This document shows, piece by piece, positions 20,971 to 30,453 of a stretch of 64,000 bases of DNA. Position numbers and translations under genes: made by a program. Below the pieces are notes generated by a model. That model did not search any database. It was not told the DNA's origin and worked only from the letters and a program-made list of their open reading frames with translations. Origin of the DNA: Neptunicoccus cionae (GTDB lineage: Bacteria > Pseudomonadota > Alphaproteobacteria > Rhodobacterales > Rhodobacteraceae); the NCBI RefSeq assembly GCF_014643735.1, contig NZ_BMKA01000002.1, forward strand, positions 868,001 to 932,000, given 5' to 3'. Position 1 is the first letter of the stretch. Every line of letters starts with the position of its first letter.

Positions 20971-21363
20971 CAGGTCCCGCAACATTGCGATCAGCGGAAT
21001 ATCCGCTGGTGGCATCGGATAGCCCGACATCTCGTTCGGGCGCACCCATTTTAATACCTGATTTTCCTGCGGAGTCGGGATGCCATCCCATTTGCGACAG
21101 GCATAGAGCGGCATCAGCAGATGGAAATCGTCGTAGCTGTGACTGGCAAAGGTCAACGGCGCCAGACAACTGGCCCAAGTGTTAATGCCCAGTTCTTCTT
21201 CCAGCTCGCGGATTAAAGCGTGTTCAGGGGTCTCCCCTACTTCCACCTTGCCGCCCGGAAATTCCCACAAACCGGCCAGCGACTTGCCCTCGGGCCGTTG
21301 CGCCAGCAGGACGCGGCCGTCCTTGTCGATCAGGGCGACCGCAGAAACCAAAAGTGTCTTCAT
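20965..21363 (-). CDS. mutT: 8-oxo-dGTP diphosphatase MutT (Nudix)
   Basis: 132 aa with a complete Nudix box from G38 (GGKVEVGETPEHALIREL, then EEELG). The surrounding FPGGKVE and the LAQRPEGKSLAGLWEF lead-in fit MutT, which removes oxidised guanine nucleotides. It overlaps argJ by 4 nt, so it is the distal gene of a PPIase-argJ-mutT operon. Confidence 0.93.
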   Translation of the reverse strand: MKTLLVSAVALIDKDGRVLLAQRPEGKSLAGLWEFPGGKVEVGETPEHALIRELEEELGINTWASCLAPLTFASHSYDDFHLLMPLYACRKWDGIPTPQENQVLKWVRPNEMSGYPMPPADIPLIAMLRDLL

Positions 21364-22706
21364 GAACGGTAATCAGCGTTGATGGTGATATAGCCGTGGG
21401 TCAGGTCACAGGTCCATACCGTCGCCGTGCCGTCCCCGATACCCAGATCGGTGGCGATGCGCAGGTCCTGTTGCTTCATGTAATCAACCCCCTGCTGTTC
21501 GGTATAATCAGGCGACACCCACCCGTTTTCCGCCACCAGAATATCCCCGAAATGGATTGCAATCTTATCCCGATCCGCAGGTTCGCCGGATTTACCAACC
21601 GCCATGACAACACGGCCCCAGTTCGGATCTTCCCCCGCAACAGCCGTTTTCACCAGTGGAGAGTTCGCAATCGCCAGCGCCACAATCTGCGCCGAGGCAT
21701 CATCCGCTGCACCGGTCACGGCGACTTCTAGGAACTTGGTCGCCCCTTCGCCGTCTCTAACCACAAGATGGGCCAGATCCCGCATCACGGATTGCAAAGC
21801 CGCGCCAAGGGCCTGCCCTTGCGTGCTCTGCGCATCGGTGATTTGTGTATTCCCTGCGGCACCCGTGGCAAAGGCCAGCAAAGTGTCAGAGGTGGAAGTA
21901 TCGCTGTCCACTGTAATGGCGTTGAAGGTGGTCTTGTTGTGATCCGAAATCAGCGACTGAAACGCGGAAGATGTGATCGCAGCATCTGTAAAAATATAGA
22001 CCAGCATGGTAGCCATATCTGGTGCAATCATGCCGGAACCCTTGGCAAAACCGGCGATATTCACCTGTTTTCCATCAATTTCCACCGTGGCGGCAACGCC
22101 CTTCGGGAAAGTGTCCGTTGTCATGATCGCAGCAGCCGCATCGGCCCCTTTCGCCGGATCAAGACCCTTGGAAAGGTCACCCAGAACAGCTGTAATCCTG
22201 TCGTGGGGCAGAGGCTCCCCGATAACACCGGTCGATGATGTCAGCACATTGCCCGCGCCGATCCCAAGGGTGTCTGCCGCGGCCTTGCAGACAAATTCAA
22301 CCGATTGCGCCCCGACCTTGCCCGTGAAGGCGTTGGAATTGCCGGAATTCACCACAACCCCCATCGCCTCTTCGACAGTATCGGTTTTTTGCAGATCAAC
22401 CAGTTTGGCCTGACAATCCAGCACTGGTGCCGAACGGGTAGAGGACCGTGTGAACACACCAGCAACAGCGCTGCCTTTGGCCACACGGGCCAGCATAACG
22501 TCGGTACGGTTCTTGTATTTCACTCCGGCTGCACCGGCGGCGAATGTTACGCCGCCGATTTCCGGCAGTTCGGGAAACCCGTCAGTGGGGGCAAGGGGCG
22601 ACACCGGAGAAAGCGCTGGCTGCGCTTTCAATTCGGCCTTCAACCCTTTGACCTTTTTCTTTAACTTGCTGACCTTACGCTTCAGCTTTGCTTTTGATTT
22701 GGCCAT
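21360..22706 (-). CDS. argJ: ArgJ, bifunctional ornithine/glutamate N-acetyltransferase, with Lys-rich N-terminal extension
   Basis: 448 aa, longer than the usual ~400. The self-cleaving precursor makes N-acetylglutamate and ornithine; the autoproteolysis nucleophile is T233 in GMIAPDMATML. Residues 1-27 contain 12 lysines and look like a short amphipathic or coiled segment, followed by a Pro-rich linker to about residue 42, where ordinary ArgJ homology begins (EIGGVTFAAGAAGVKYK). I recall similar tails in other Rhodobacteraceae. A G-run precedes the ATG. It lies 17 nt after the PPIase gene. Confidence 0.95.
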   Translation of the reverse strand: MAKSKAKLKRKVSKLKKKVKGLKAELKAQPALSPVSPLAPTDGFPELPEIGGVTFAAGAAGVKYKNRTDVMLARVAKGSAVAGVFTRSSTRSAPVLDCQAKLVDLQKTDTVEEAMGVVVNSGNSNAFTGKVGAQSVEFVCKAAADTLGIGAGNVLTSSTGVIGEPLPHDRITAVLGDLSKGLDPAKGADAAAAIMTTDTFPKGVAATVEIDGKQVNIAGFAKGSGMIAPDMATMLVYIFTDAAITSSAFQSLISDHNKTTFNAITVDSDTSTSDTLLAFATGAAGNTQITDAQSTQGQALGAALQSVMRDLAHLVVRDGEGATKFLEVAVTGAADDASAQIVALAIANSPLVKTAVAGEDPNWGRVVMAVGKSGEPADRDKIAIHFGDILVAENGWVSPDYTEQQGVDYMKQQDLRIATDLGIGDGTATVWTCDLTHGYITINADYRS

Positions 22707-22723
22707 TTCTGCCCCCCAAGGGA

Positions 22724-23566
22724 TTATTTATCCAACAATTCGGTGTTGCGGATAATGGACGGATCGAATTCGATTTCAACCCGATTAATCTCCGCAGAGT
22801 CTTCGATTGTTTTCATGTGCTCTGCGACGGCTTGGGTTTTCAGTTGATCCACCAGTTCCGCGCGCACTTCGTCCAGTGTCGGCTTTGGTGCTTCACGGGT
22901 CTCAGCCAGCTTGATGACGTGCCAGCCGAACTGGGATTGCACCGGCGCGGATACTTCACCCGGCTCAAGTGCGATCATTGCGTTTTCAAACTCTGGCACG
23001 GTGCGGCCTTTGGCCATCCACCCCAGATCACCGCCGTTTGGACCGGAGGGGCCAGTGGAGTTATCCTTGGCAGTTTCCGCAAAATCAGCGCCGCCGTTCA
23101 GCGTTTCCACCAGTTCTTTAGCCTCTTCTTCGGTTTCTACCAGAATATGGGAGGCTTTGTATTCCATTGCCGCCGGTGCAGCTGCATAAATTTCGTCGTA
23201 GGCTGCCTGTACCAGCGCATCGGTAACGGCTTCGTTTTCGATCTGGGTCAGGGTTTCAGACGCCAGAAGCGCGCGGGTTTCGTTTTCAATCGCGATCTGG
23301 ATAGACGCTTTTGAAGTGTCCACATCAGAGGCCAAGGCGGTTTGCTGGATCAACTGGTCGAGCACTCCTTGATAGAGATCCTTGTCTTCAAGCTGCTGGA
23401 ACCGTTCGGGCAGACGCCGTGTCAACGCGATCACATGACCTACGGTGATGTCTTTCCCGTTCACTGTTGCCAGAACAGTCTGTGCGGTCGGTTCTTCCTG
23501 TGCGGGGGCGACGGTCGCCATCATTACGGCAACGGAAGAGGCGGCAATTAGTCGTGTGAATTTCAT
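22724..23566 (-). CDS. Exported parvulin-type peptidyl-prolyl isomerase
   Basis: 280 aa. A signal peptide (residues 1-22, ending APA) is followed by a SurA/PrsA-like N-terminal helical region and a parvulin domain (KASHILVETEEEAKEL, DLGWMAKGRTVPEFENA, SQFGWHVIKL). It should help fold outer-membrane or periplasmic proteins. AGGAG lies 7 nt before the ATG. It is divergent from secA across 256 bases, linking secretion and folding genes. SurA itself usually has two parvulin domains; only one is present here. Confidence 0.88.
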   Translation of the reverse strand: MKFTRLIAASSVAVMMATVAPAQEEPTAQTVLATVNGKDITVGHVIALTRRLPERFQQLEDKDLYQGVLDQLIQQTALASDVDTSKASIQIAIENETRALLASETLTQIENEAVTDALVQAAYDEIYAAAPAAMEYKASHILVETEEEAKELVETLNGGADFAETAKDNSTGPSGPNGGDLGWMAKGRTVPEFENAMIALEPGEVSAPVQSQFGWHVIKLAETREAPKPTLDEVRAELVDQLKTQAVAEHMKTIEDSAEINRVEIEFDPSIIRNTELLDK

Positions 23567-23642
23567 GTTCTTGCTCCTGTTTTCTGGCCTGTTTTCCTAC
23601 AGACACGTCATGTATTTGTGGTGCCGAACGTTTGGGGCAACG

Positions 23643-23671
23643 TTGACAGTGCGAACAGACCCGCTTAGATG
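23643..23671 (+). promoter_or_regulatory. Candidate sigma-70 promoter for secA
   Basis: TTGACA at 23643-23648, a 17-bp spacer, then TAGATG at 23666-23671 (3 of 6 with TATAAT). The start of transcription would be near 23678, about 145 nt before the secA ATG. Confidence 0.5.
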
Positions 23672-23683
23672 CCAATCTGGCAT
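23669..23683. promoter_or_regulatory. Perfect dyad at the secA promoter
   Basis: ATGCCA-ATC-TGGCAT, 6-bp arms with a 3-bp spacer, overlapping the candidate -10 element and start site. It could be an operator; the binding protein is unknown. Confidence 0.35.
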
Positions 23684-23822
23684 GAATGCAAGGACGATCC
23701 GGCGTTGCAGCAGCTTTACGCTGACAAGACCCCCGCCACAAGGCAGGCTTTGGCACGTTCTTTCACAGTCACGTCAGTTTTTTGCCGCCATTCGCGCGGC
23801 GTAGAAAATATACGGAGCAGCT

Positions 23823-26672
23823 ATGCTGGGCTTGGGCACTATTAGTAGAAAAATCATTGGGACGCCCAATGATCGCAAGATCAAATCGGTGAAATCACTG
23901 GTCGCCAAAATCAACAGTCTGGAACCGGATTTTGTAGCGCTCAGCGATGAAGGCATCACAGCTAAAACAGAAGAATTCAAGGAACGCTATAAAAACGGCG
24001 AAACGCTGGATTCCCTTTTGCCAGAGGCATTTGCCAACGCACGGGAAGCCGCGAAACGCACGCTTGGCCTGCGTCCTTTTGATGTTCAGCTGATCGGCGG
24101 TATTTTCCTGCACCGGGGCAATATTTCAGAAATGAAGACCGGTGAAGGCAAGACGCTGATGGCGACCCTGCCCGTGTATCTGAACGCGCTTGCGGGACGC
24201 GGCGTGCATGTGGTGACGGTGAACGATTATCTGGCGCGGCGTGATGCGGAATGGATGGATCAGGTGTACTCCTTCCTCGGGATGAGCACGGGTATCGTCG
24301 TTCCGAATATGCCCGAAGACGAAAAAATCGCCGCCTATCGCGCCGATGTGACCTACGCCACGAATAACGAGCTCGGGTTTGACTATCTGCGCGACAATAT
24401 GAAGTCGGAACTGTCCCAAATTGCCCAACGCGATCACTTCTTTGCGATTGTGGATGAGGTCGACTCCATCCTGATCGACGAAGCGCGCACACCGCTGATT
24501 ATCTCTGGCCCGTCCGAAGACCGCTCTGATCTCTACGTCAAAGTGGATCAGTTGATCCCTTCCCTGAAAGAAGAACATTACACAATCGACGAGAAAGCCC
24601 GCTCGGCCGTTCTGACCGAAGAAGGCAACGAATTTGTGGAACAGCAGTTCCTGGCCCAAGGCCTGATGGAAGAGGGCGCGTCCCTTTACGATCCGGAAAG
24701 CACAACGCTGGTGCATCACGTGAACAACGCCCTGCGCGCCCACGTCCTGTTCAAACGCGAAAAGGATTACATCGTCAAAGACGGCGATGTCATGCTGATT
24801 GACGAATTCACCGGACGTATGATGCAAGGCCGCCGTCTGTCTGATGGTCTGCATCAGGCGATTGAGGCGAAAGAGGGCGTGAATATCCAGCCTGAAAACG
24901 TCACGCTGGCCTCTGTTACTTTCCAGAACTATTTCCGCCTTTACGACAAACTGGCCGGCATGACAGGGACCGCCCTGACCGAAGCCGAAGAATTTGCCGA
25001 AATCTATGGTCTGGGCGTTGTGGAAATTCCCACCAACAAACCCATTGCGCGGATTGACGAACACGATGCGATCTACCGCACCGCCAAAGAAAAATTCACC
25101 GCCATCGTTGAGGAAATCGCCAAAGCCTATGTGAAGGGTCAGCCGACCCTTGTGGGCACGACCTCTATTGAAAAGTCGGAATATCTGTCGAACCTTCTGA
25201 AAGACACTGCGCTGCTGAAGCAGATTGCAGCGAACCTGCGCACGCGGGCGGAAGGGATGAAAAAGGAAGAGAACAAGATCAAGTTCAACGCCGATGCTGA
25301 TGCGATCGACGCTTTGGCGGCCCGTCCAGAAGGCATCCCCCACAACGTACTGAACGCGCGCTTCCACGAACAGGAAGCGGCTATCGTTGCGGATGCCGGT
25401 AAACTGGGTGCTGTGACAATCGCCACCAACATGGCTGGTCGCGGGACCGACATTCAGCTGGGCGGTAACGTGGATATGCGCGTGCTGCAGGCCATCGAGG
25501 CCGCAGGCGAGGGTGCCGATCCCGTTGCGATCCGTGAACAAATTCTGGCGGAAGTCGCTGCTGACAAAAAGAAGGCGCTGGAAGCGGGCGGTTTGTTCGT
25601 TCTGGCGACAGAACGTCACGAAAGCCGCCGGATCGACAACCAGCTGCGTGGTCGTTCGGGGCGTCAGGGCGATCCGGGTAAATCCAGCTTCTTCCTGTCT
25701 CTCGAAGACGATCTGATGCGGATTTTCGGATCGGAACGTCTGGACAAAGTGCTGTCTACACTCGGCATGTCCGAAGGCGAAGCCATCATCCACCCTTGGG
25801 TTAACAAATCGCTGGAAAAAGCGCAGGCCAAAGTGGAAGGTCGCAACTTTGACATCCGCAAACAGCTTCTGAAATTCGACGATGTGATGAACGACCAGCG
25901 TAAAGCCATCTTCGGCCAGCGCTTTGAAATCATGGAAGCGGACGATCTGTCCGAAACCGTGAAGGATATGCGCGATCAGGTGATCGACGATCTGGTGGAT
26001 GAATGTATTCCGGCCAAATCCTATCCCGATCAGTGGGATGTCGAAGGGCTCTACGGCAAGGTTATCGAACACGTCGGGATCGATGTGCCGATTATCGAAT
26101 GGGCCAATGAAGAAGGCATCGATGACAGCGACCTGCGGGAGCGGATCAGCGATGCCGCCGACGAGGCGATGGCCAAAAAGGTCGAACAATTCGGCGCAGA
26201 ACAGTTCCGCGGCATCGAAAAGCAGATCCTGCTGCAAACCATCGACAAGAACTGGCGCGAGCATCTTATCACTCTGGAACACTTGCGTTCCGTCGTGGGA
26301 TTCCGCGGCTACGCCCAGCGCGATCCGTTGAACGAATACAAGACGGAATCCTTCACCCTGTTTGAAGCCATGCTTGAAAGCCTGCGGGCCGATGTGACCG
26401 GCCAATTGGGCCATGTGCGGATGATGACCGAGGAAGAGCGCAACGAGATCATCGCCCAGATGCAAGCCGAAGCCCAAGCCGCGCAGGCAGCACAGGCGGC
26501 GACAATGCCACCTCCGGCAACAGACCCGGATGCGCAATCACAGCAAGAACCAACGCCTGCTGCGGTCGACTTCGACGAGAACGACATTTCGACATGGGGC
26601 AACCCCGGCCGCAATTCTCTGTGCCCTTGCGGGAGCGGGAAAAAGTTCAAACATTGTCACGGCGCACTGTAA
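23823..26672 (+). CDS. secA: Preprotein translocase ATPase SecA
   Basis: 949 aa. Walker A MKTGEGKT near residue 102, Walker B/DEAD-like [16 protein letters not shown] near 211, [13 protein letters not shown] in the second motor domain, and a C-terminal SEC-C zinc motif ([14 protein letters not shown]). It drives post-translational export through SecYEG. GGAG is 5 nt before the ATG. An Ala/Gln-rich linker precedes the zinc motif. SecB is also encoded in this window (50831), so the zinc tail likely binds it. A long minus-strand open frame inside is a shadow. Confidence 0.98.
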   Translation: MLGLGTISRKIIGTPNDRKIKSVKSLVAKINSLEPDFVALSDEGITAKTEEFKERYKNGETLDSLLPEAFANAREAAKRTLGLRPFDVQLIGGIFLHRGNISEMKTGEGKTLMATLPVYLNALAGRGVHVVTVNDYLARRDAEWMDQVYSFLGMSTGIVVPNMPEDEKIAAYRADVTYATNNELGFDYLRDNMKSELSQIAQRDHFFAIVDEVDSILIDEARTPLIISGPSEDRSDLYVKVDQLIPSLKEEHYTIDEKARSAVLTEEGNEFVEQQFLAQGLMEEGASLYDPESTTLVHHVNNALRAHVLFKREKDYIVKDGDVMLIDEFTGRMMQGRRLSDGLHQAIEAKEGVNIQPENVTLASVTFQNYFRLYDKLAGMTGTALTEAEEFAEIYGLGVVEIPTNKPIARIDEHDAIYRTAKEKFTAIVEEIAKAYVKGQPTLVGTTSIEKSEYLSNLLKDTALLKQIAANLRTRAEGMKKEENKIKFNADADAIDALAARPEGIPHNVLNARFHEQEAAIVADAGKLGAVTIATNMAGRGTDIQLGGNVDMRVLQAIEAAGEGADPVAIREQILAEVAADKKKALEAGGLFVLATERHESRRIDNQLRGRSGRQGDPGKSSFFLSLEDDLMRIFGSERLDKVLSTLGMSEGEAIIHPWVNKSLEKAQAKVEGRNFDIRKQLLKFDDVMNDQRKAIFGQRFEIMEADDLSETVKDMRDQVIDDLVDECIPAKSYPDQWDVEGLYGKVIEHVGIDVPIIEWANEEGIDDSDLRERISDAADEAMAKKVEQFGAEQFRGIEKQILLQTIDKNWREHLITLEHLRSVVGFRGYAQRDPLNEYKTESFTLFEAMLESLRADVTGQLGHVRMMTEEERNEIIAQMQAEAQAAQAAQAATMPPPATDPDAQSQQEPTPAAVDFDENDISTWGNPGRNSLCPCGSGKKFKHCHGAL

Positions 26673-26683
26673 TTAAGACAATT

Positions 26684-26716
26684 TGTGGCGGGAAAGTGTT
26701 ATTCCTTCCCGCCACA
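26684..26716 (+). terminator. GC-rich hairpin after secA
   Basis: TGTGGCGGGAA (26684-26694) and TTCCCGCCACA (26706-26716) form a perfect 11-bp stem with an 11-nt loop, starting 11 nt after the secA stop. No T-run follows, so termination efficiency is uncertain. Confidence 0.65.
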
Positions 26717-26843
26717 CCGCTGACTCCGCTCTGCTGACAAAGATTCGCCAGATTTCACCGCCGGAAAACGAATCGAATAGGGCAAAAACGCCTGCAAACT
26801 TCCCCTTTGATCGCCAAATACCGACAAGATTGATTGCTAATTT

Positions 26844-26866
26844 TCGATAAGTTTAACGCTTATCGA
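26844..26866. promoter_or_regulatory. Perfect 8-bp dyad before the exported-protein gene at 26874
   Basis: TCGATAAG, spacer TTTAACG, CTTATCGA. The right arm runs into the GAGG ribosome site (26865-26868), and the ATG follows 7 nt later. It could be a protein-binding operator or an mRNA hairpin that limits ribosome access. Confidence 0.5.
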
Positions 26867-26873
26867 GGTTATC

Positions 26874-28061
26874 ATGGCTCTTAACGACAAACTCCTGACA
26901 GTAGCAACCGGTGTGGTTCTGGCGGTCGGCGGTGCGGCTGCCAGCCTGCTTCTTGGCGATCATGGCACCCACGGGTATCAGCCCAACCTGACCGTCGCTG
27001 CAAACCTCTCTGCGCCGCAAATTCCTACAATTACAGACATCCGCCCCACCGCGCTGATCTCTGATGCGCCTGTTCGCATCGCTGCCGGGGCCCAACCTGC
27101 CAAACCCGAACAGCCCCAAGACGACACTGGACGGATGATCTTTGCCGCTGTCGAACCTGCAACGCGGACGATTCCTTCTGTTGTCCGCAGCGATGTGATC
27201 ACCATTGCCGTTCAGGACGGTGCGCCGGAACTGGCCACGCCTGCAGACTTTAGCGATATTGTGCTCACACGTTCCATAGCCACCGTGCCAGCACCCAAAG
27301 TGTCCGGTTTGACGAACGGCCTGTCCGTTACGATGACAGATTTTAAGGATGCCCTGCGCATTCCACAAACTCCGAAGGTGAGCTGCGCGCTGGACCTGCG
27401 GGCTACGCCGATTTTTGGCGCGCGCGTAAAGCTGAAGCTGAAAGCGCCCTGCCATCCGAATGTAAATGTCACGATCCGGCATGGCGGCTTGCAGTTCAAA
27501 GAAAAGCTGGATGCTGCGGGACGGCTGGAACTGAAAGTGCCAGTCTTTGCCGAATATTCCCGTTTTGATGTGGAGCTTTCTGATGGCACGCAATCCACTG
27601 TCGGCGCGTATATTGCCGGTCTCTCCAGTCTGGAACGGGTCGGGATTTCATGGAAAGGCGCAAACGACACATTTCTTCACGCATTTCAAAACGGCGCGGG
27701 CATGGGCGAAGCGGGCCACATCTGGCGCTTGAACCCAAGCGATTTTGCGATGTCCCGCATGGAAGGCGGGGGGTATCTTGCACAACTGGGTAATGCCGGT
27801 CTGTCCGAACCGCAAATGGCGCAGGTTTATACTTTGCCGTTGCGGATGACAGCGGGCCAGCAAATTGTGTCCTTCGCTGTGGAAACACTGCGCGGCGAAA
27901 CAGCTTGTGGCGCTGCGATGAAGATCCAGACCGCCCGTCATCAACCCAACGCGAAAGCCGGTTCTAAAAAATTATCCCTGCGTTTACCGGAATGTGGTGC
28001 TGTGCAAACCAGTCTCCTGTTGAAAAACGCGCTGAAAGACATGAAAGTGGCCCGCAAGTAA
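26874..28061 (+). CDS. Exported or membrane-anchored protein of unknown function
   Basis: 395 aa. A hydrophobic segment at about residues 8-28 could be an uncleaved anchor or a signal peptide. A low-complexity Pro/Ala region follows, then a beta-rich domain from about 160 (VSCALDLRATPIFGARVKLKL, then CHPNVNVTIRHGG) and a C-terminal region with two cysteines. I do not recognise the family. It lies 15 nt before an OmpA-domain gene and is likely cotranscribed with it, suggesting a joint envelope role. Confidence 0.7.
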   Translation: MALNDKLLTVATGVVLAVGGAAASLLLGDHGTHGYQPNLTVAANLSAPQIPTITDIRPTALISDAPVRIAAGAQPAKPEQPQDDTGRMIFAAVEPATRTIPSVVRSDVITIAVQDGAPELATPADFSDIVLTRSIATVPAPKVSGLTNGLSVTMTDFKDALRIPQTPKVSCALDLRATPIFGARVKLKLKAPCHPNVNVTIRHGGLQFKEKLDAAGRLELKVPVFAEYSRFDVELSDGTQSTVGAYIAGLSSLERVGISWKGANDTFLHAFQNGAGMGEAGHIWRLNPSDFAMSRMEGGGYLAQLGNAGLSEPQMAQVYTLPLRMTAGQQIVSFAVETLRGETACGAAMKIQTARHQPNAKAGSKKLSLRLPECGAVQTSLLLKNALKDMKVARK

Positions 28062-28076
28062 CCAGCGAGGGTTTTC

Positions 28077-29579
28077 ATGTTCCGTTCACTGCTATGCCGC
28101 ACAGGGCTGGCGGCCCTTTTATTGGGCGCTCCGGCTGGTTTGGCCGCACAAGAGCTCACTCTATCCGCAAAATCCGGTGATCTGAAGGTCGAAGGCACCT
28201 TGTTAGAGTACGACGGAGAGTTCTACAGGGTCGAAACCGAATTCGGCCCACTCACCGTAGATGCCCGCACCGTAGACTGTGCCGGTGACGGTTGTCCGAC
28301 GCCTCAGGAAACCTCAGCCCGTTTTGCAATTGCCGGAGACAGCACTGTCGCCCTTCCCCTCATTGAAGCTTTCGCAATTTATCAGGGTGCAGAAGTCGAG
28401 ATTATCACCGGTGCAGAAGGGGCACAAACCGTCGAAATCGCGTCCGAAGCCGCCGGACCACTAGCGACGATCGAGCTTGCACCGCAAGACGATGGCGATC
28501 CCTATAGCGCCATGCGCGATGGCAGTGACACGCTGGTGTTTTCTACACTGCAATCTCCCGATCCGGCCCGTACACAGGTGATAGGACTGGATGCCGTTGT
28601 GGTCGCCGCGTCGGACGTAAATCCTGTGGACGGGATCACGATGGACCAGATGCGCCGTGTGCTGGCGGGCGAGATTTCCAACTGGAAAGACCTCGGCGGC
28701 AGCGATAGCGCCCTGACACTTCATGTTGCTAATGGCGACGGATCATTTCAGGATCGGCTAGCCACTTTGGGTCTGGCCCCGCAGAAGGGTGTGGCCGTGC
28801 AAGAACACGCACGTCTAAAAGACATGGCGGATGTGGTGGCGAATGATCCTTTCGGGATCGCAGTGCTGCCGTTTTCACAGCTGCGCACGGCCCGTCCGAT
28901 GGGTTTGCGCGGGTCCTGTGGCATGTATAACGCCGCCAAGGCATTCACTCTGCAATCGGGCTCCTATCCGATGACATACGGGCTGTCCGTGACCCGCCCC
29001 GCAAAGCGTATGCCCCTGTTCGCACGCGAATTTTTAGAGTTCCTGCGCAGCCCACAGGCGCAGGCGGTCATGACCGATTTGGGATTCGCAGACATGGGGA
29101 TCGCCACGCTTGGGCTGGATGAACAGGGCCAGCGGCTTGCCAATTCCCTGATGATTATCGGCAAGGAAGTACCCTTGTCAGATGTGCGCGAAATGACCGG
29201 CATCATGTCAGGCGCAAAACGCCTGTCCGCCACATTCCGCTTCCAACCCGGGTCAACCCGACTGGACGCCCAATCCCGCGAGAACGCAGAACATCTGGCC
29301 GCCGGTTTGATCCTTGGAAATTATGCCGACAAGATCGTCTATCTGATGGGTTTTTCAGACGGGGATGGCCGCGCGAGGCAGAATAAGTCTTTGTCAAAGA
29401 AACGGGCCGAAGCTGTTCAGGCAGCCCTGATCGCAGCGGCGCCTGATGGTTCGCTGGAAGATGTGGATTTCCGCGTTCATGGCTATGGCGAGGCTTCCCC
29501 GCTGGTTTGTGAGGACACCGCCGCTGATGCAGAGATCAACCGTCGGGTTGAGGTCTGGGTGAAAGACCGCGAAGAGTGA
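28077..29579 (+). CDS. Periplasmic phosphate-binding-like domain fused to OmpA-like domain
   Basis: 500 aa. A signal peptide ends near residue 24 (GLAAQ). Residues about 80-340 resemble PstS-type substrate-binding proteins (IAGDSTVALPLIEAF, IGLDAVVVAAS, NDPFGIAVLPFSQLR). The C-terminal 120 residues are an OmpA-like peptidoglycan-binding domain (FQPGSTRLDAQSRENAEHL, LMGFSDGDGRARQN, NRRVEVWV). This suggests a wall-tethered binding protein rather than an ABC transporter subunit; no permease or ATPase is near. Ligand unknown. Confidence 0.82.
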   Translation: MFRSLLCRTGLAALLLGAPAGLAAQELTLSAKSGDLKVEGTLLEYDGEFYRVETEFGPLTVDARTVDCAGDGCPTPQETSARFAIAGDSTVALPLIEAFAIYQGAEVEIITGAEGAQTVEIASEAAGPLATIELAPQDDGDPYSAMRDGSDTLVFSTLQSPDPARTQVIGLDAVVVAASDVNPVDGITMDQMRRVLAGEISNWKDLGGSDSALTLHVANGDGSFQDRLATLGLAPQKGVAVQEHARLKDMADVVANDPFGIAVLPFSQLRTARPMGLRGSCGMYNAAKAFTLQSGSYPMTYGLSVTRPAKRMPLFAREFLEFLRSPQAQAVMTDLGFADMGIATLGLDEQGQRLANSLMIIGKEVPLSDVREMTGIMSGAKRLSATFRFQPGSTRLDAQSRENAEHLAAGLILGNYADKIVYLMGFSDGDGRARQNKSLSKKRAEAVQAALIAAAPDGSLEDVDFRVHGYGEASPLVCEDTAADAEINRRVEVWVKDREE

Positions 29580-29592
29580 CTGGGGCGTGACG

Positions 29593-29639
29593 TGGGGGCG
29601 CTGCCCCCAAACCCCCGGGATATTTTTAGCCAGAAGAAG
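29593..29639 (+). repeat. Intergenic hairpin plus CCCCCGGGATATTT...CCAGAAGAAG motif, copy B
   Basis: A tight hairpin TGGGGGC-GCT-GCCCCCA (29593-29609) leads into CCCCCGGGATATTTTTAG and CCAGAAGAAG. It sits between convergent genes. It shares the GGGATATT and CCAGAAGAAG blocks with the copies at 6311 and 44569. Confidence 0.75.
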
Positions 29640-29645
29640 CGGTCG

Positions 29646-30404
29646 TCAGAGCAGGCCGAGTGCGCGGAAGCTGCTGTCTGTTTCAGCGCCGATGATAACG
29701 TGGTCGTGGATCGTGACACCGATGGCGCGCACCGCCTGTTCGACCAGCAAGGTCATGTCGATATCTGCCTGTGAAGGTTCGGGATTACCAGAGGGGTGGT
29801 TGTGGACAAGGATCAACGCGCTGGCGTTTAGTTCAAGGGCGCGTTTGGCAACCTCTCGCGGGTAGACAGGGACGTGATCAACGGTGCCTTTTTGTTGTTC
29901 CTCATCTGCGATCAGCACATTTTTGCGATCCAGAAACAGGATACGGAACTGTTCAGTCTCGCGGTGGGCCATTGCGGTTTTGCAATAGATCATCAACGCG
30001 GACCAGCTGGACAAAACATCTGTGTTCAGCACTTTCGCCTGTGCCAGCGAATGGGCCGCTGCTTCAACTATTTTAAGTTCCTGAACCACCGCCTCCCCCA
30101 CACCGTCCACGTCCATCAGGAGTGCGGGGCGGGCCGAGATCACGCGGTTAATATCACCGAACCGTGCCATCAGCCTTTTGGCCAGCGGTTTTACGTCACG
30201 CCTATGTATTGCGCGAAACAGGATCAGTTCGAGAAGTTCGTATTCATTCAGCCCCGCAGCACCCGCACGCATGAACCTTTCACGCAATCGTTTGCGGTGG
30301 TCCCTGCTGAATTCCGGCGTGTCGCGATCATAGGGGGCCGTGGTTTCCACCACGGCAAACCCCAGTTGTGGCTGTTCTTCAAAGGCGCGTTTTGACTCGG
30401 TCAT
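29646..30404 (-). CDS. radC: RadC-family JAB/MPN domain protein
   Basis: 252 aa from ATG 30404; a GTG at 30419 would add five residues. A helix-hairpin-helix region (ISARPALLMDVDGVGEAVVQEL) precedes a JAB1/MPN metalloprotease-like domain with HNHPSGNPEPSQADI. RadC was once linked to DNA repair, but the function remains unproven. The N-terminal 45 residues are poorly conserved in general. It is convergent with the OmpA-fusion gene. Confidence 0.9.
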   Translation of the reverse strand: MTESKRAFEEQPQLGFAVVETTAPYDRDTPEFSRDHRKRLRERFMRAGAAGLNEYELLELILFRAIHRRDVKPLAKRLMARFGDINRVISARPALLMDVDGVGEAVVQELKIVEAAAHSLAQAKVLNTDVLSSWSALMIYCKTAMAHRETEQFRILFLDRKNVLIADEEQQKGTVDHVPVYPREVAKRALELNASALILVHNHPSGNPEPSQADIDMTLLVEQAVRAIGVTIHDHVIIGAETDSSFRALGLL

Positions 30405-30453
30405 GGGACCAGTTTGCACGCCAATGGTTAATCAGTGGTAAATCCCGTGGGGA

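Noticed and set aside
24126-26537. 803-codon open frame on the minus strand opposite secA
   Set aside because: It is fully antisense to an unmistakable SecA; long antisense frames are common in GC-rich genes because of codon phase, and the product (His/Phe-rich) shows no family motif.
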